A stretch of DNA of 64,000 nucleotides from Bradyrhizobium sp. CCGE-LA001 (GTDB lineage Bacteria > Pseudomonadota > Alphaproteobacteria > Rhizobiales > Xanthobacteraceae): the NCBI RefSeq assembly GCF_000296215.2, contig NZ_CP013949.1, forward strand, positions 5,077,501 through 5,141,500. The letters are read 5' to 3'. Below, in pieces: positions 55,268-64,000 of the stretch. The translations under genes were made by a program, and so were the position numbers. Position 1 is the first letter of the stretch; each line of letters opens with the position of its first letter. The notes beneath the pieces are model-generated. The model searched no databases. It was not told the DNA's origin and worked only from the letters and a program-made list of their open reading frames with translations.

Positions 55268-56518
55268 ATGCTGCGCCTGCAATCGGCACTCGGCATTTTC
55301 GCATTGCTGCTGGTCGCCTTCGCGCTCGCGGAGAACCGCCGTGCCGTCTCGCTGCGGCAGGCGGCGATCGGCCTCGTCGCCACCTTCGTCACAGCGGTCG
55401 TGCTCCTGAAGCTGCCGATCGTCGCGCGCGCCTTCGGCGCCATCAACGAGGCGGTCGGCGCGATCTCGGCGGCCTCGCGCGCCGGCTCCTCATTCGTGTT
55501 CGGCTATGTCGGCGGCGGCACCCTGCCGTTCGATTTGAAAGTGCCGGGTGCCGATTTCATCCTGGCGTTCCAGGCGCTGCCGATCGTGCTGGTAATGAGC
55601 GTGCTGACGACGCTGCTGTTCTACTGGCGCGTGCTGCCGCCGATCGTGCGCGGCATGGCCTGGCTGCTCGAGCGCACGTTGGGCGTCGGCGGCGCGGTGG
55701 GGTTGTCGACCGCCGCCAATATCTTCCTCGGCATGGTCGAGGCGCCGCTGTTCGTGCGGCCGTATCTTGCGCAGATGACCCGCAGCGAACTCTTTCTCGT
55801 GATGACCGGCGGCATGGCCGGGATCGCGGGCACCGTGCTGGTGCTCTATGCGACGTTCCTTGCCCCCCTCATCCCCGACGCAGCCGCGCATTTCGTCATC
55901 GCTTCGGTGCTGGGCGCGCCGGCTGCGATCCTGGTCAGCCTGATCATGGTGCCGGAGACCTCCGACAAGCGCACCGGCGGTTCGCTGGAGGATCCCGAGA
56001 TGGAGCTCTCCGGCACGATGGATGCGATCGTGAAGGGCACCAGCGCCGGGATTGAGCTCTTGATCAACATCGTCGCGATGCTGCTGGTGCTGGTGGCGCT
56101 GGTCTATCTCGTCAATGCCGTGCTCGGCGTCTTGCCAAACATTGGCGGCGCGGCGATCTCGCTGCAGCGCCTGCTTGGGCTCGTGATGGCGCCGGTGTGC
56201 TGGCTGATGGGATTGCCGTGGGACCAGGCGGTGACGGCCGGCAGCCTGATGGGCACCAAGACCGTGCTCAACGAGCTGATCGCCTATGTCGACTTCTCCA
56301 AGCTGCCGCCCGAGGCGCTCGATCCGCGTTCGCGGCTGATCATGCTCTACGCGATGTGCGGCTTCGCCAATTTTGCCAGCCTCGGCATCATGATCGGCGG
56401 CCTCGGCGTGATGGCGCCGGAGCGGCGCGAGGAGATCAACGCGCTCGGGCTGAAGTCGATCGTGTCGGGGACGCTGACGACGTGCCTGATGGGCGCGGTG
56501 GTGGGGGTGCTGGTGTAG
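55268..56518 (+). CDS. nupC: NupC-type concentrative nucleoside transporter
   Basis: 416 residues of the CNT family, with N-terminal span, Nucleos_tra2_N, gate and C-terminal domains. Seen: FVFGYVGGGTLPF, GLSTAANIFLGMVEAPLFVRP read in parts (family signature NIFLGxxEAPL), and TAGSLMGTKTVLNELIAY near the C-terminus. It imports nucleosides with sodium or protons across the inner membrane. It is divergently placed from the MFS exporter. Confidence 0.9.
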   Translation: MLRLQSALGIFALLLVAFALAENRRAVSLRQAAIGLVATFVTAVVLLKLPIVARAFGAINEAVGAISAASRAGSSFVFGYVGGGTLPFDLKVPGADFILAFQALPIVLVMSVLTTLLFYWRVLPPIVRGMAWLLERTLGVGGAVGLSTAANIFLGMVEAPLFVRPYLAQMTRSELFLVMTGGMAGIAGTVLVLYATFLAPLIPDAAAHFVIASVLGAPAAILVSLIMVPETSDKRTGGSLEDPEMELSGTMDAIVKGTSAGIELLINIVAMLLVLVALVYLVNAVLGVLPNIGGAAISLQRLLGLVMAPVCWLMGLPWDQAVTAGSLMGTKTVLNELIAYVDFSKLPPEALDPRSRLIMLYAMCGFANFASLGIMIGGLGVMAPERREEINALGLKSIVSGTLTTCLMGAVVGVLV

Positions 56519-56529
56519 GTCTTTGCGCA

Positions 56530-56649
56530 GTCATGGCCGGCCTTGTCCCGGCCATCCACGTTCTTCGCTGCGGTCAAGACGTGGATGCCCGGGCCTTCGC
56601 CTCGCCGAAGCGGCTTCGGCCGCGCCGGCGGGACAAGCCCGGGCATGAC
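56530..56649. repeat. long palindromic intergenic repeat (GTCATGGCCGG type)
   Basis: gtcatggccggccttgtcccgg at the left is mirrored by ccggcgggacaagcccgggcatgac at the right; inner arms are atccacgtt and aagacgtggat, and a third hairpin (ttcgcctcgccgaagcggcttcggc) lies near the right. It separates two convergent genes. Confidence 0.75.
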
Positions 56650-56683
56650 GACAGAGAGAGCGGCGTGGCGTCGTCGCCTACGC

Positions 56684-57217
56684 CTACAGCTCCACGGTCT
56701 TGAACTCCGCCGGCAGGATCACCTCCAGCAGCTCGACGTCGTCCGAATAGTCCAAAATCATGTGCTTGATCTTCGGCGGCTGGGTCCAGGCGCTGCCTTC
56801 CTTCATCAAGGTCTCGCCCTGCCCGTCCATATAGGTCTTCACCCAGCCCTTGAGCACATAGACCATCTGGAATTCGACGTCGTGAAAGTGCAGCTTCGAT
56901 ACTTCGGCTGGATCGCAGGGACCTTGAAGCCGGATGACGTGCGCTTGCGCGAGGCCGTGGCTCGCCTCGGCGATGCCGAGGTCGCGGTACTTGGCGTAGG
57001 CGCGCAGGCCGTCGGCCTTGAAATCCTCTTCGCGATGATGGCTGACTGCGATGCGCTGCTTCGGTCGAAGGGGCTTTTTCGGCGCGCTCTTGGCGGGCGC
57101 CGTGCGCGCCTTCGCCTTCACGGCCTTGCGCGCCGAGGACCGCGCCGCGGCCTTGACGCCGCTCCGCTTCTTCACTGCGGTCTTCGTTGCGGGTCTTGAT
57201 GCCTTTTGCCTGGCCAT
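56684..57217 (-). CDS. cupin-domain protein with histone-H1-like N-terminal tail
   Basis: 177 residues. Residues 1-55 are almost only Lys, Ala, Arg, Ser and Pro, with KAARSSARKAVKAKA-type repeats as in bacterial histone H1-like proteins and eukaryotic linker-histone tails. The C-terminal domain is a cupin barrel (LHFHDVEFQMVYVLKGWVK in parts, with two His as possible metal ligands, and an acidic DYSDDVELLEV end). GGGAGG six bases before the ATG at 57217 fixes the start. A DNA- or polyanion-binding tail fused to a small sensor or enzyme barrel is unusual; function unknown. Confidence 0.8.
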   Translation of the reverse strand: MARQKASRPATKTAVKKRSGVKAAARSSARKAVKAKARTAPAKSAPKKPLRPKQRIAVSHHREEDFKADGLRAYAKYRDLGIAEASHGLAQAHVIRLQGPCDPAEVSKLHFHDVEFQMVYVLKGWVKTYMDGQGETLMKEGSAWTQPPKIKHMILDYSDDVELLEVILPAEFKTVEL

Positions 57218-57436
57218 TGTCTGCCTCCCTGTTTGAGCCGCGTCCACCGGATGGGTCCAACCCGAGGAGAGACTATCCAGTCTTGGACGATGCAGCAATT
57301 GTGGCGCACGAGGTTGTAACCCCTGACGATCCGGTCGGCCGTAGCTTGTCCCAAGCTGTCGTGGCGCACGGCCGTCGTCTCGTCTTGGCTGTCGCGCTGA
57401 ATTAGTCTCGCCGGCAGATTCTGGGGGAATTGATTC

Positions 57437-59566
57437 ATGGGCAACAGCGTCGGTCAGCGTGCATTTCACAAGGCCCAGCTCGAGAAACGGCAGAAAGCCG
57501 AAGTCCTGCCAATGCTCAGGCATGCGCTCCAGCTGCATAAGATGGGGCTCCTCCCTGAGGCACAGGCTGCCTACCGACAGCTCCTGCAGCTCGCGTCCAA
57601 CCAATTCATCGCGCTGCATATGCTCGGCACCTTGGAGTCGGATGCCAAGAACTACCAGCACGCGGAAGTTCTGCTGAGCCGGGCGGTGGCGGTGGATCCG
57701 CGGTCAGCCGAAGCTCATATGAGCCTGGGCGTCGCCCTCAACGGGCTACGGCGTCACGACGAGGCCCGCGAGAGCTATCGCAAGGCCCTCGCCTTGCGGC
57801 CCAATTACGCCCTGGCGCTGTCCAATCTCGGCAACGCGAGCGTGGCCCTTGAGCTTCACGAGGAGGCGCTGCACAGCTACGACAAGGCGCTTGCGCTCAA
57901 CCCGGATCTTGCCGAAGCCCATAACGGCCGGGGTTGGGCGCTCTGCCGTCGGCGCAACTATGACGAGGCCATCGCAAGCCTGAACCGCGCGCTGTCGATC
58001 AAGCCCGATTATGCGGCGGCGCTCGCAAACCGCGCCATCGCTTTGCGGGAGCTTCAGCGATTTGACGAAGCCCTGGCAGACGGCAATCGGGCGATCGCGC
58101 TGGCCCCCGACGACGCGAATGGGTGGCTCGCGCGGGCCGGCGTGCTGCTCCAGATACAGCAAATTGCCCAGGCGTCGCGCGATTGCGAGCAGGCCCTCGC
58201 GATCGATCCAAATTCGATTCAAGCTCACATGATGCAGGGCCTTTGCCTCGCCGGACTTGGCCGGGTCGACGAGGCCCTCGCCAGTTTCGACAGGGCGCTC
58301 GACATCCAGCCTGACCTGCAGAGCGCGATTTCCAACAACATATTCACGCTCGACTTTGCGGAGGACGCCACCGTCGAACGGCATCAGCAAGCGCGGCAGG
58401 TGTGGTGGGAGCGTGTCGGTGCGAAGATCGCATCAGAAGCGTCGGGACCGCATGACAACAGCCGCAATCCGGACCGCCGTCTGGTGCTTGGCTATGTCTC
58501 GTCGGATTTCAACGCGCATTCGGCCGCGTTCATCTTCAAGCCGGTGCTGCAGCACCATGACCGGGCGCAGTTCGAGATCGTGTGCTACGCCTGCTCGTCG
58601 AAAGTGGATGCGACGACCAGCGAGTTCAAGAAAATCGCCGATCGCTGGCGTGACGCTTCGCAATGGACCGACGATCGTCTCGCCGCCGAGATCCGCGCCG
58701 ATGGCGTCGATATCCTGATCGATCTGTCCGGCCATACCAGAGGAAACCGCCTCGGCGTGTTTGCGCGCAAGCCGGCACCGATTCAGGTGCACGGCTGGGG
58801 CCATGGCACCGGCACCGGGCTGCCGACGATCGATTATCTGTTCTCGGATCCCGTCGCCATTCCGTCCGCAGTCCGGCATCTGTTTGCGGAGACCATCGTC
58901 GACCTGCCGTGCTTCGTGACGCTGGCGCCGCTGCCCGACGGGATTGCGCGGGCACCGGCGCCGGCGATTTCGAACGGCTTCGTCACGTTCGGTGTCTTCA
59001 ACCGTATCAGCAAGATCTCGGACGAGGCCGTGGTCGTCTGGTCCAGGATTCTCGAGCGGGTGCCGGGCTCTCGACTCCTGATCAAGGATGTTGCGCTGGA
59101 CGATCGACTGGTCCGCGACAATCTGCTGGCGCGGTTTGCGGCTTGCCGATTGCCGGCCGAACGCGTCGATCTGCTCGGAGCCACGTTGCGAAGCGAGCAT
59201 CTGGCATCGTTCAATCGCGTCGACATTGCGCTCGACCCGTTCCCGCAGAATGGCGGCGTCAGCACGTTGGAAGCCTTGCAGATGGGCGTGCCCGTGGTGG
59301 CAAAGCTCGGGAACAGTCTGCCCAGCCGCGCCGCCGGCGCCATCCTCACCGCACTCGGCCTGCCGGACTGGGTCGCGGACAGCGAGGAGGCTTACGTCGA
59401 GATCGCGGCGAGCCGTGCAGCCGGGATCGGCGACCTCGACAAATTGCGCCGCGAATTGCCCGGACAGATCAACGCCTCGGCCGCCGGCAACCCCATCTCA
59501 TATGCGCGCGCGGCGGACGCCGCATACCGCGCGATGTGGCAGCGCTACTGCGACGGCGGGGCCTGA
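57437..59566 (+). CDS. TPR-repeat O-GlcNAc transferase-like glycosyltransferase (GT41)
   Basis: 709 residues. Residues 25-310 are about eight tetratricopeptide repeats (for example EAHMSLGVALNGLRRHDEA). From about residue 340 comes the catalytic GT-B region: LVLGYVSSDFNAHSAA, a GHTRGNRLGVFARKPAPIQV segment read in parts, GLPTIDYLFSDP, and the sugar-nucleotide site DPFPQNGGVSTLEALQMGVP with LPSRAAGAIL. This is the SPINDLY/OGT architecture that glycosylates proteins on Ser or Thr; bacterial members modify adhesins or flagellins, or are of unknown target. No partner gene nearby indicates the acceptor. Confidence 0.92.
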   Translation: MGNSVGQRAFHKAQLEKRQKAEVLPMLRHALQLHKMGLLPEAQAAYRQLLQLASNQFIALHMLGTLESDAKNYQHAEVLLSRAVAVDPRSAEAHMSLGVALNGLRRHDEARESYRKALALRPNYALALSNLGNASVALELHEEALHSYDKALALNPDLAEAHNGRGWALCRRRNYDEAIASLNRALSIKPDYAAALANRAIALRELQRFDEALADGNRAIALAPDDANGWLARAGVLLQIQQIAQASRDCEQALAIDPNSIQAHMMQGLCLAGLGRVDEALASFDRALDIQPDLQSAISNNIFTLDFAEDATVERHQQARQVWWERVGAKIASEASGPHDNSRNPDRRLVLGYVSSDFNAHSAAFIFKPVLQHHDRAQFEIVCYACSSKVDATTSEFKKIADRWRDASQWTDDRLAAEIRADGVDILIDLSGHTRGNRLGVFARKPAPIQVHGWGHGTGTGLPTIDYLFSDPVAIPSAVRHLFAETIVDLPCFVTLAPLPDGIARAPAPAISNGFVTFGVFNRISKISDEAVVVWSRILERVPGSRLLIKDVALDDRLVRDNLLARFAACRLPAERVDLLGATLRSEHLASFNRVDIALDPFPQNGGVSTLEALQMGVPVVAKLGNSLPSRAAGAILTALGLPDWVADSEEAYVEIAASRAAGIGDLDKLRRELPGQINASAAGNPISYARAADAAYRAMWQRYCDGGA

Positions 59567-59574
59567 TCGCGTGC

Positions 59575-59862
59575 TCAATGCAGCCTGAACACGCCGTCCA
59601 CTGCGCGCAGCTCGGTCGGCTTGATCAGCTTGGAATGCGCCACAGTGACTGAATGGAGCGGACCGTCGAGCTTCTCCTGCCAGAACGCCAGGAAATCCTT
59701 CAGCGCCGGAAATTTCGGAAACATGTCGTAATTCTGCCAGACGTAGGTCTGGAGCAGCGAGGGATGATCCGGCATCCGGTAGAGGATTTGCGCCGTCGTC
59801 AGCCCGTAACCCAGCATTTGTTTCCGGAAGTCCTCGGAAACGCCCCCACTCCGCAGTCCCAT
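59575..59862 (-). CDS. usg: Usg family protein
   Basis: 95 residues, the usual length of the alphaproteobacterial Usg protein. It has the conserved core LTTAQILYRMPDHPSLLQT in two parts, then FLAFWQEKLDGPLHSV and the ending LRAVDGVFRLH. The function is unknown; the name comes from its position upstream of tryptophan genes in some bacteria. The start is set by a strong AAGGAGG six bases before the ATG at 59862; a longer in-frame version has no such site. It converges on the GT41 gene. Confidence 0.87.
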   Translation of the reverse strand: MGLRSGGVSEDFRKQMLGYGLTTAQILYRMPDHPSLLQTYVWQNYDMFPKFPALKDFLAFWQEKLDGPLHSVTVAHSKLIKPTELRAVDGVFRLH

Positions 59863-60128
59863 GCCAAACCTCCTTTGCAGGAGCGCATCGAGGGCGGCCT
59901 GGTCGGTGTGCGCCTTACGAGCCACCCGGTCCTGATGCGCTCACATGAGAGAAATGTGACGCAAACTGACAACCCATCTCAAGCCCAAAAGTTTAACAAG
60001 CTGTTGAAATTCAATGCGTTAGCAGCAGATGAGGCACCGTGCTAATACGGGCGCGGTCTCGGTTAACGCTAGGAAATAGATTCTGGCAGTCCGTGCTTCC
60101 GGGTGCTGATTTTTCTGCTAGAAGCCCT

Positions 60129-60156
60129 TGCCCCCGCAAAATTCCTGTCCTATTTC
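60129..60156 (+). promoter_or_regulatory. probable groESL promoter
   Basis: TTGCCC at 60129-60134 and CTATTT at 60151-60156 with a 16-base spacer resemble the alphaproteobacterial housekeeping consensus (TTGAC / CTATAT). The CIRCE element begins 14 bases after the -10 box, the usual place for a repressor to block transcription. Confidence 0.5.
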
Positions 60157-60170
60157 AGGCTCGCCCGTGC

Positions 60171-60197
60171 TAGCACTCACGGGCATCGATTGCTAAC
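60171..60197 (+). promoter_or_regulatory. CIRCE operator (HrcA site)
   Basis: ctagcactc - nine bases - gattgctaa. Each arm differs by one base from the CIRCE consensus TTAGCACTC-N9-GAGTGCTAA. HrcA binds this inverted repeat and represses groESL until heat shock. Lying about 40 bases before groES and next to a promoter, the assignment is strong. Confidence 0.9.
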
Positions 60198-60239
60198 AAT
60201 CTTGAAATCTCAACCCGAGCAAATGCTTAGGAGGACTGC

Positions 60240-62241
<2,002 letters not shown>

Positions 62242-62266
62242 GGTCCAGCCATCTCAAGGACTACGA

Positions 62267-62298
62267 AACCCCGGCAGCGATGCCGGGGTTTTTGTTTT
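62267..62298 (+). terminator. rho-independent terminator after groEL
   Basis: aaccccggca (62267-62276) pairs perfectly with tgccggggtt (62281-62290) around a gcga loop, followed by TTTGTTTT. It ends the groESL transcript. Confidence 0.93.
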
Positions 62299-62317
62299 GA
62301 GCACACTCTTTCCTGTC

Positions 62318-62350
62318 GTCATTCCGAGGCGCGCCCTCTTGGGCGCGAGC
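62318..62350. repeat. half of a palindromic intergenic repeat
   Basis: gtcattccgaggcgcgccc starts like the complete GTCATTCCGGGG-type repeats, and cgcgccc/gggcgcg forms a short hairpin, but the closing GGAATGAC end is missing. It abuts the 3' end of the signal peptidase gene (stop at 62356), as if truncated or decayed. Confidence 0.5.
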
Positions 62351-62355
62351 GCCCC

Positions 62356-63108
62356 TCACTCCACCTTCCCCAGCCGCTCGATGTTCGGCTCGCCGTCTTC
62401 GTCGAGGGACCAGAAGATCCGCGTCACCTTGCCGACGAGATTGTCCATCGGGATGAAGCCGAACGACGACATCCGGCTGTCGGTGGAATTGTCGCGGTTG
62501 TCGCCGAGCACGAAGAAGTGGCCCGGCGGCACCGTGAAGACGTTGGTGTTGTCGAGGAAGCCGTTGTCGATGCAGTCGTAGGTCACATAGGACGTGCCGC
62601 TCGGCAGCGTCTCGCGCCAGCGCTTGACCTTGTAGCTACCAGCGATATTGCAGGCGGTGCCGGCGAGCCCGTATTCGAGCGCGACGCGCGTCACCGGTCT
62701 CTCATTGAGGAAAAGCTGTCCCTGCCGCATCTGGATGCGATCGCCGGGCAGCCCGACGACACGCTTGACGTAGTCGGCAGAAGTGTCCTTCGCGGTCCGG
62801 AATACGACGATATCCCCATACTCCGGTTCAGCGGCAAAGACGCGGCCCGAGATCCAGGACGAAGCGAAGGGGAAGGAATAACGGCCATAGCCATAAGCAC
62901 TCTTCGAAACGAAGACGTAGTCGCCGACCATCAGCGTCGGCGACATCGAACCGGAGGGGATGTTGAACGGCTGGTACAGGAAGAAGCGAAACAGGAATGG
63001 CGGCGACCACAGCACCGGGATCAGCAGGATCAGGATGAGGATCGCCTTCCATTCCCGCGATTGCGCCGACGACCGCGCCGGCCGGATCGTGTCCTGAAGA
63101 ATGGTCAT
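62356..63108 (-). CDS. lepB: signal peptidase I
   Basis: 250 residues. A short cytoplasmic tail is followed by one membrane span (about 22-44) and the periplasmic protease: Ser54 in PSGSM is the nucleophile, Lys115 in DYVKRVVGLPGD the general base, and GDNRDNSTDSR the conserved box E. It removes Sec and Tat signal peptides. The ATG at 63108 gives the standard topology; the longer frame adds 20 unsupported residues. Alphaproteobacteria often have the main lepB next to acpS/rnc, absent here, so this may be a second paralogue. Confidence 0.92.
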   Translation of the reverse strand: MTILQDTIRPARSSAQSREWKAILILILLIPVLWSPPFLFRFFLYQPFNIPSGSMSPTLMVGDYVFVSKSAYGYGRYSFPFASSWISGRVFAAEPEYGDIVVFRTAKDTSADYVKRVVGLPGDRIQMRQGQLFLNERPVTRVALEYGLAGTACNIAGSYKVKRWRETLPSGTSYVTYDCIDNGFLDNTNVFTVPPGHFFVLGDNRDNSTDSRMSSFGFIPMDNLVGKVTRIFWSLDEDGEPNIERLGKVE

Positions 63109-63225
63109 GCAGCTGCCCTGATCAAGTCCGTGTCGGTGCGAGATTACGCAACTCTTACGCGCGTGCAATCCCCACTCCCTGATCTTGGTCGCACAAGCGC
63201 GGCAACGCGTTCATGACAGGTCACG

Positions 63226-64000
63226 TCAGGCACGCGACATGTGCTGGAAGCATGCCCGCACCCAGTCGATCGTCACGCGCGTCGCGGCATCGCGCTTGAG
63301 ATGGTTCTGAACGAGCAGCCAGACGTCGCGCCGTTTCGGCAGCAGCGTGGCGCGCAGGCGGCGGTCGGCGAGCAGGTCGATGCAGCTGTGCTCAGGCAGC
63401 ACGCCAGCGGCTTGACGCGACCGGATCAGCGTGCGGATGACGCGGACATTGTCGGTCACGCAGCGCGACCGGATTTTCTTCGTCCGCAGAAACTGCATCT
63501 CCGGAATGGCGCCGAGCTCGTCCGGAAAGGCGCACAGCACCGGCTCGCCTTCGGTCGCGATCGGTTCGAAATAATAGATGCGGATCTCTCCCAGCTTCGA
63601 GATGGAGAAGTCGCCCTTGTCGGGCTTGCGCAGTCGGATCGCGAGATCGGCTTCCCAGCGCGAGAACCTGACATTCTCGCTCGAGGTCAGAAATTGCAGC
63701 GTCAGGCCGGGATTGGCCCGCAGGAAGTCGCTCGCATGCGGTGCCAGCACCTCCTCGGCGAACGCGTTGGTGGAGGCGATGCGCAGACGCCCCACCGGGC
63801 CCGGCAGGCTCTCACTGATGCGGCCGATCTCTGCGGCATGCGCGGCCATTTCCTGGACATGCGCAAGCACCGCTTCGCAACTGCGCGTCGGCTTGCGGAC
63901 ACCGTCGACCGCCTCGAACAGGCGTAGGCCGAGCGCGCGCTCGATGCGCGACAGCCGGCGGCCGACCGTGGTCTCGTCGATGCGCAGTCGTGCGCTGGCC
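63226..64000 (-). CDS. LysR family transcriptional regulator, N-terminus cut by window edge
   Basis: About 258 codons are visible, running past the right edge. The first visible residues, RLRIDETTVGRRLSRIE, are the recognition helix of the LysR winged helix-turn-helix; the rest is the ligand-binding domain with the GRLRIAST strand that opens it. The effector and targets are unknown. LysR regulators often control the divergent neighbour, which would lie outside the window. Confidence 0.87.
   Translation of the reverse strand, partial: ASARLRIDETTVGRRLSRIERALGLRLFEAVDGVRKPTRSCEAVLAHVQEMAAHAAEIGRISESLPGPVGRLRIASTNAFAEEVLAPHASDFLRANPGLTLQFLTSSENVRFSRWEADLAIRLRKPDKGDFSISKLGEIRIYYFEPIATEGEPVLCAFPDELGAIPEMQFLRTKKIRSRCVTDNVRVIRTLIRSRQAAGVLPEHSCIDLLADRRLRATLLPKRRDVWLLVQNHLKRDAATRVTIDWVRACFQHMSRA

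Larger units (their letters stand above)
59863..60239. other. regulatory gap upstream of groESL
   Basis: About 377 bases between usg (minus) and groES (plus). The left part, to about 60120, shows no gene, repeat or RNA. The right part contains the groESL promoter and CIRCE operator, annotated separately, and an AGGAGG-like site (taggaggac) just before the groES ATG. Confidence 0.6.

Overview
The window is GC-rich chromosomal DNA from an alphaproteobacterium, most likely Bradyrhizobium or a close relative. This is inferred from the character of the proteins (Usg-type protein, groESL behind a CIRCE operator, a fused CysN/CysC next to CysD, many peptide-transport and CoA-related genes) and from numerous palindromic intergenic repeats of the kind common in that group. 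No species marker (rRNA, rpoB) is present, so the genus is a judgement.

Layout. 1-4.0 kb: housekeeping or hypothetical genes (edge-truncated alpha/beta hydrolase, a membrane protein, a CHCC zinc-finger protein, a FAD monooxygenase, a lipoprotein). 4.1-4.4 kb: a tRNA-Leu(UAA) gene split inside its anticodon by a 206-nt group I intron. 4.5-25.1 kb: a surface-glycan region. It opens with a PAPS-forming sulfate-activation pair (cysD, cysNC) facing two sulfotransferases. It continues with an O-antigen ligase/polymerase-like protein, an unrecognised protein translationally coupled to a Wzm/Wzt-type ABC exporter, a glycosyltransferase, a B12-binding radical SAM protein, a heptose-phosphate kinase (HddA type), a split transketolase, a DegT-fold enzyme whose PLP lysine is replaced by histidine (ColD/RfbH-type 3-dehydratase), a GmhA-type isomerase and two NAD(P)-dependent sugar epimerases/reductases (one GDP-fucose-synthase-like). 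Together these point to export of a sulfated glycan containing a heptose, 3-deoxy or branched sugar.

25.2-30.0 kb: two polytopic GT-C type glycosyltransferases and a Bcr/CflA efflux pump. 30.1-42.2 kb: a peptide/amide scavenging locus (dipeptide-type ABC transporter, two M20 hydrolases, an M81/MlrC-like metallopeptidase, an amidase, an enoyl-CoA hydratase). 42.4-48.0 kb: small-molecule enzymes (quinone oxidoreductase, DsbA-fold isomerase, glutathione S-transferase, MetE-core protein, xanthine phosphoribosyltransferase, CinA-like protein). 48.2-52.9 kb: the ATP-grasp / alpha-E / transglutaminase / Anbu-protease set, interrupted by an AhpD-like gene. 52.9-60 kb: an SDR, an MFS pump, a NupC transporter, a cupin with a histone-H1-like tail, a TPR-OGT (GT41) glycosyltransferase and usg. 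60.1-62.3 kb: groES-groEL with promoter, CIRCE and terminator. 62.3-64 kb: signal peptidase I and an edge-truncated LysR regulator.

No rRNA, CRISPR array, insertion sequence, integrase or prophage gene was seen.
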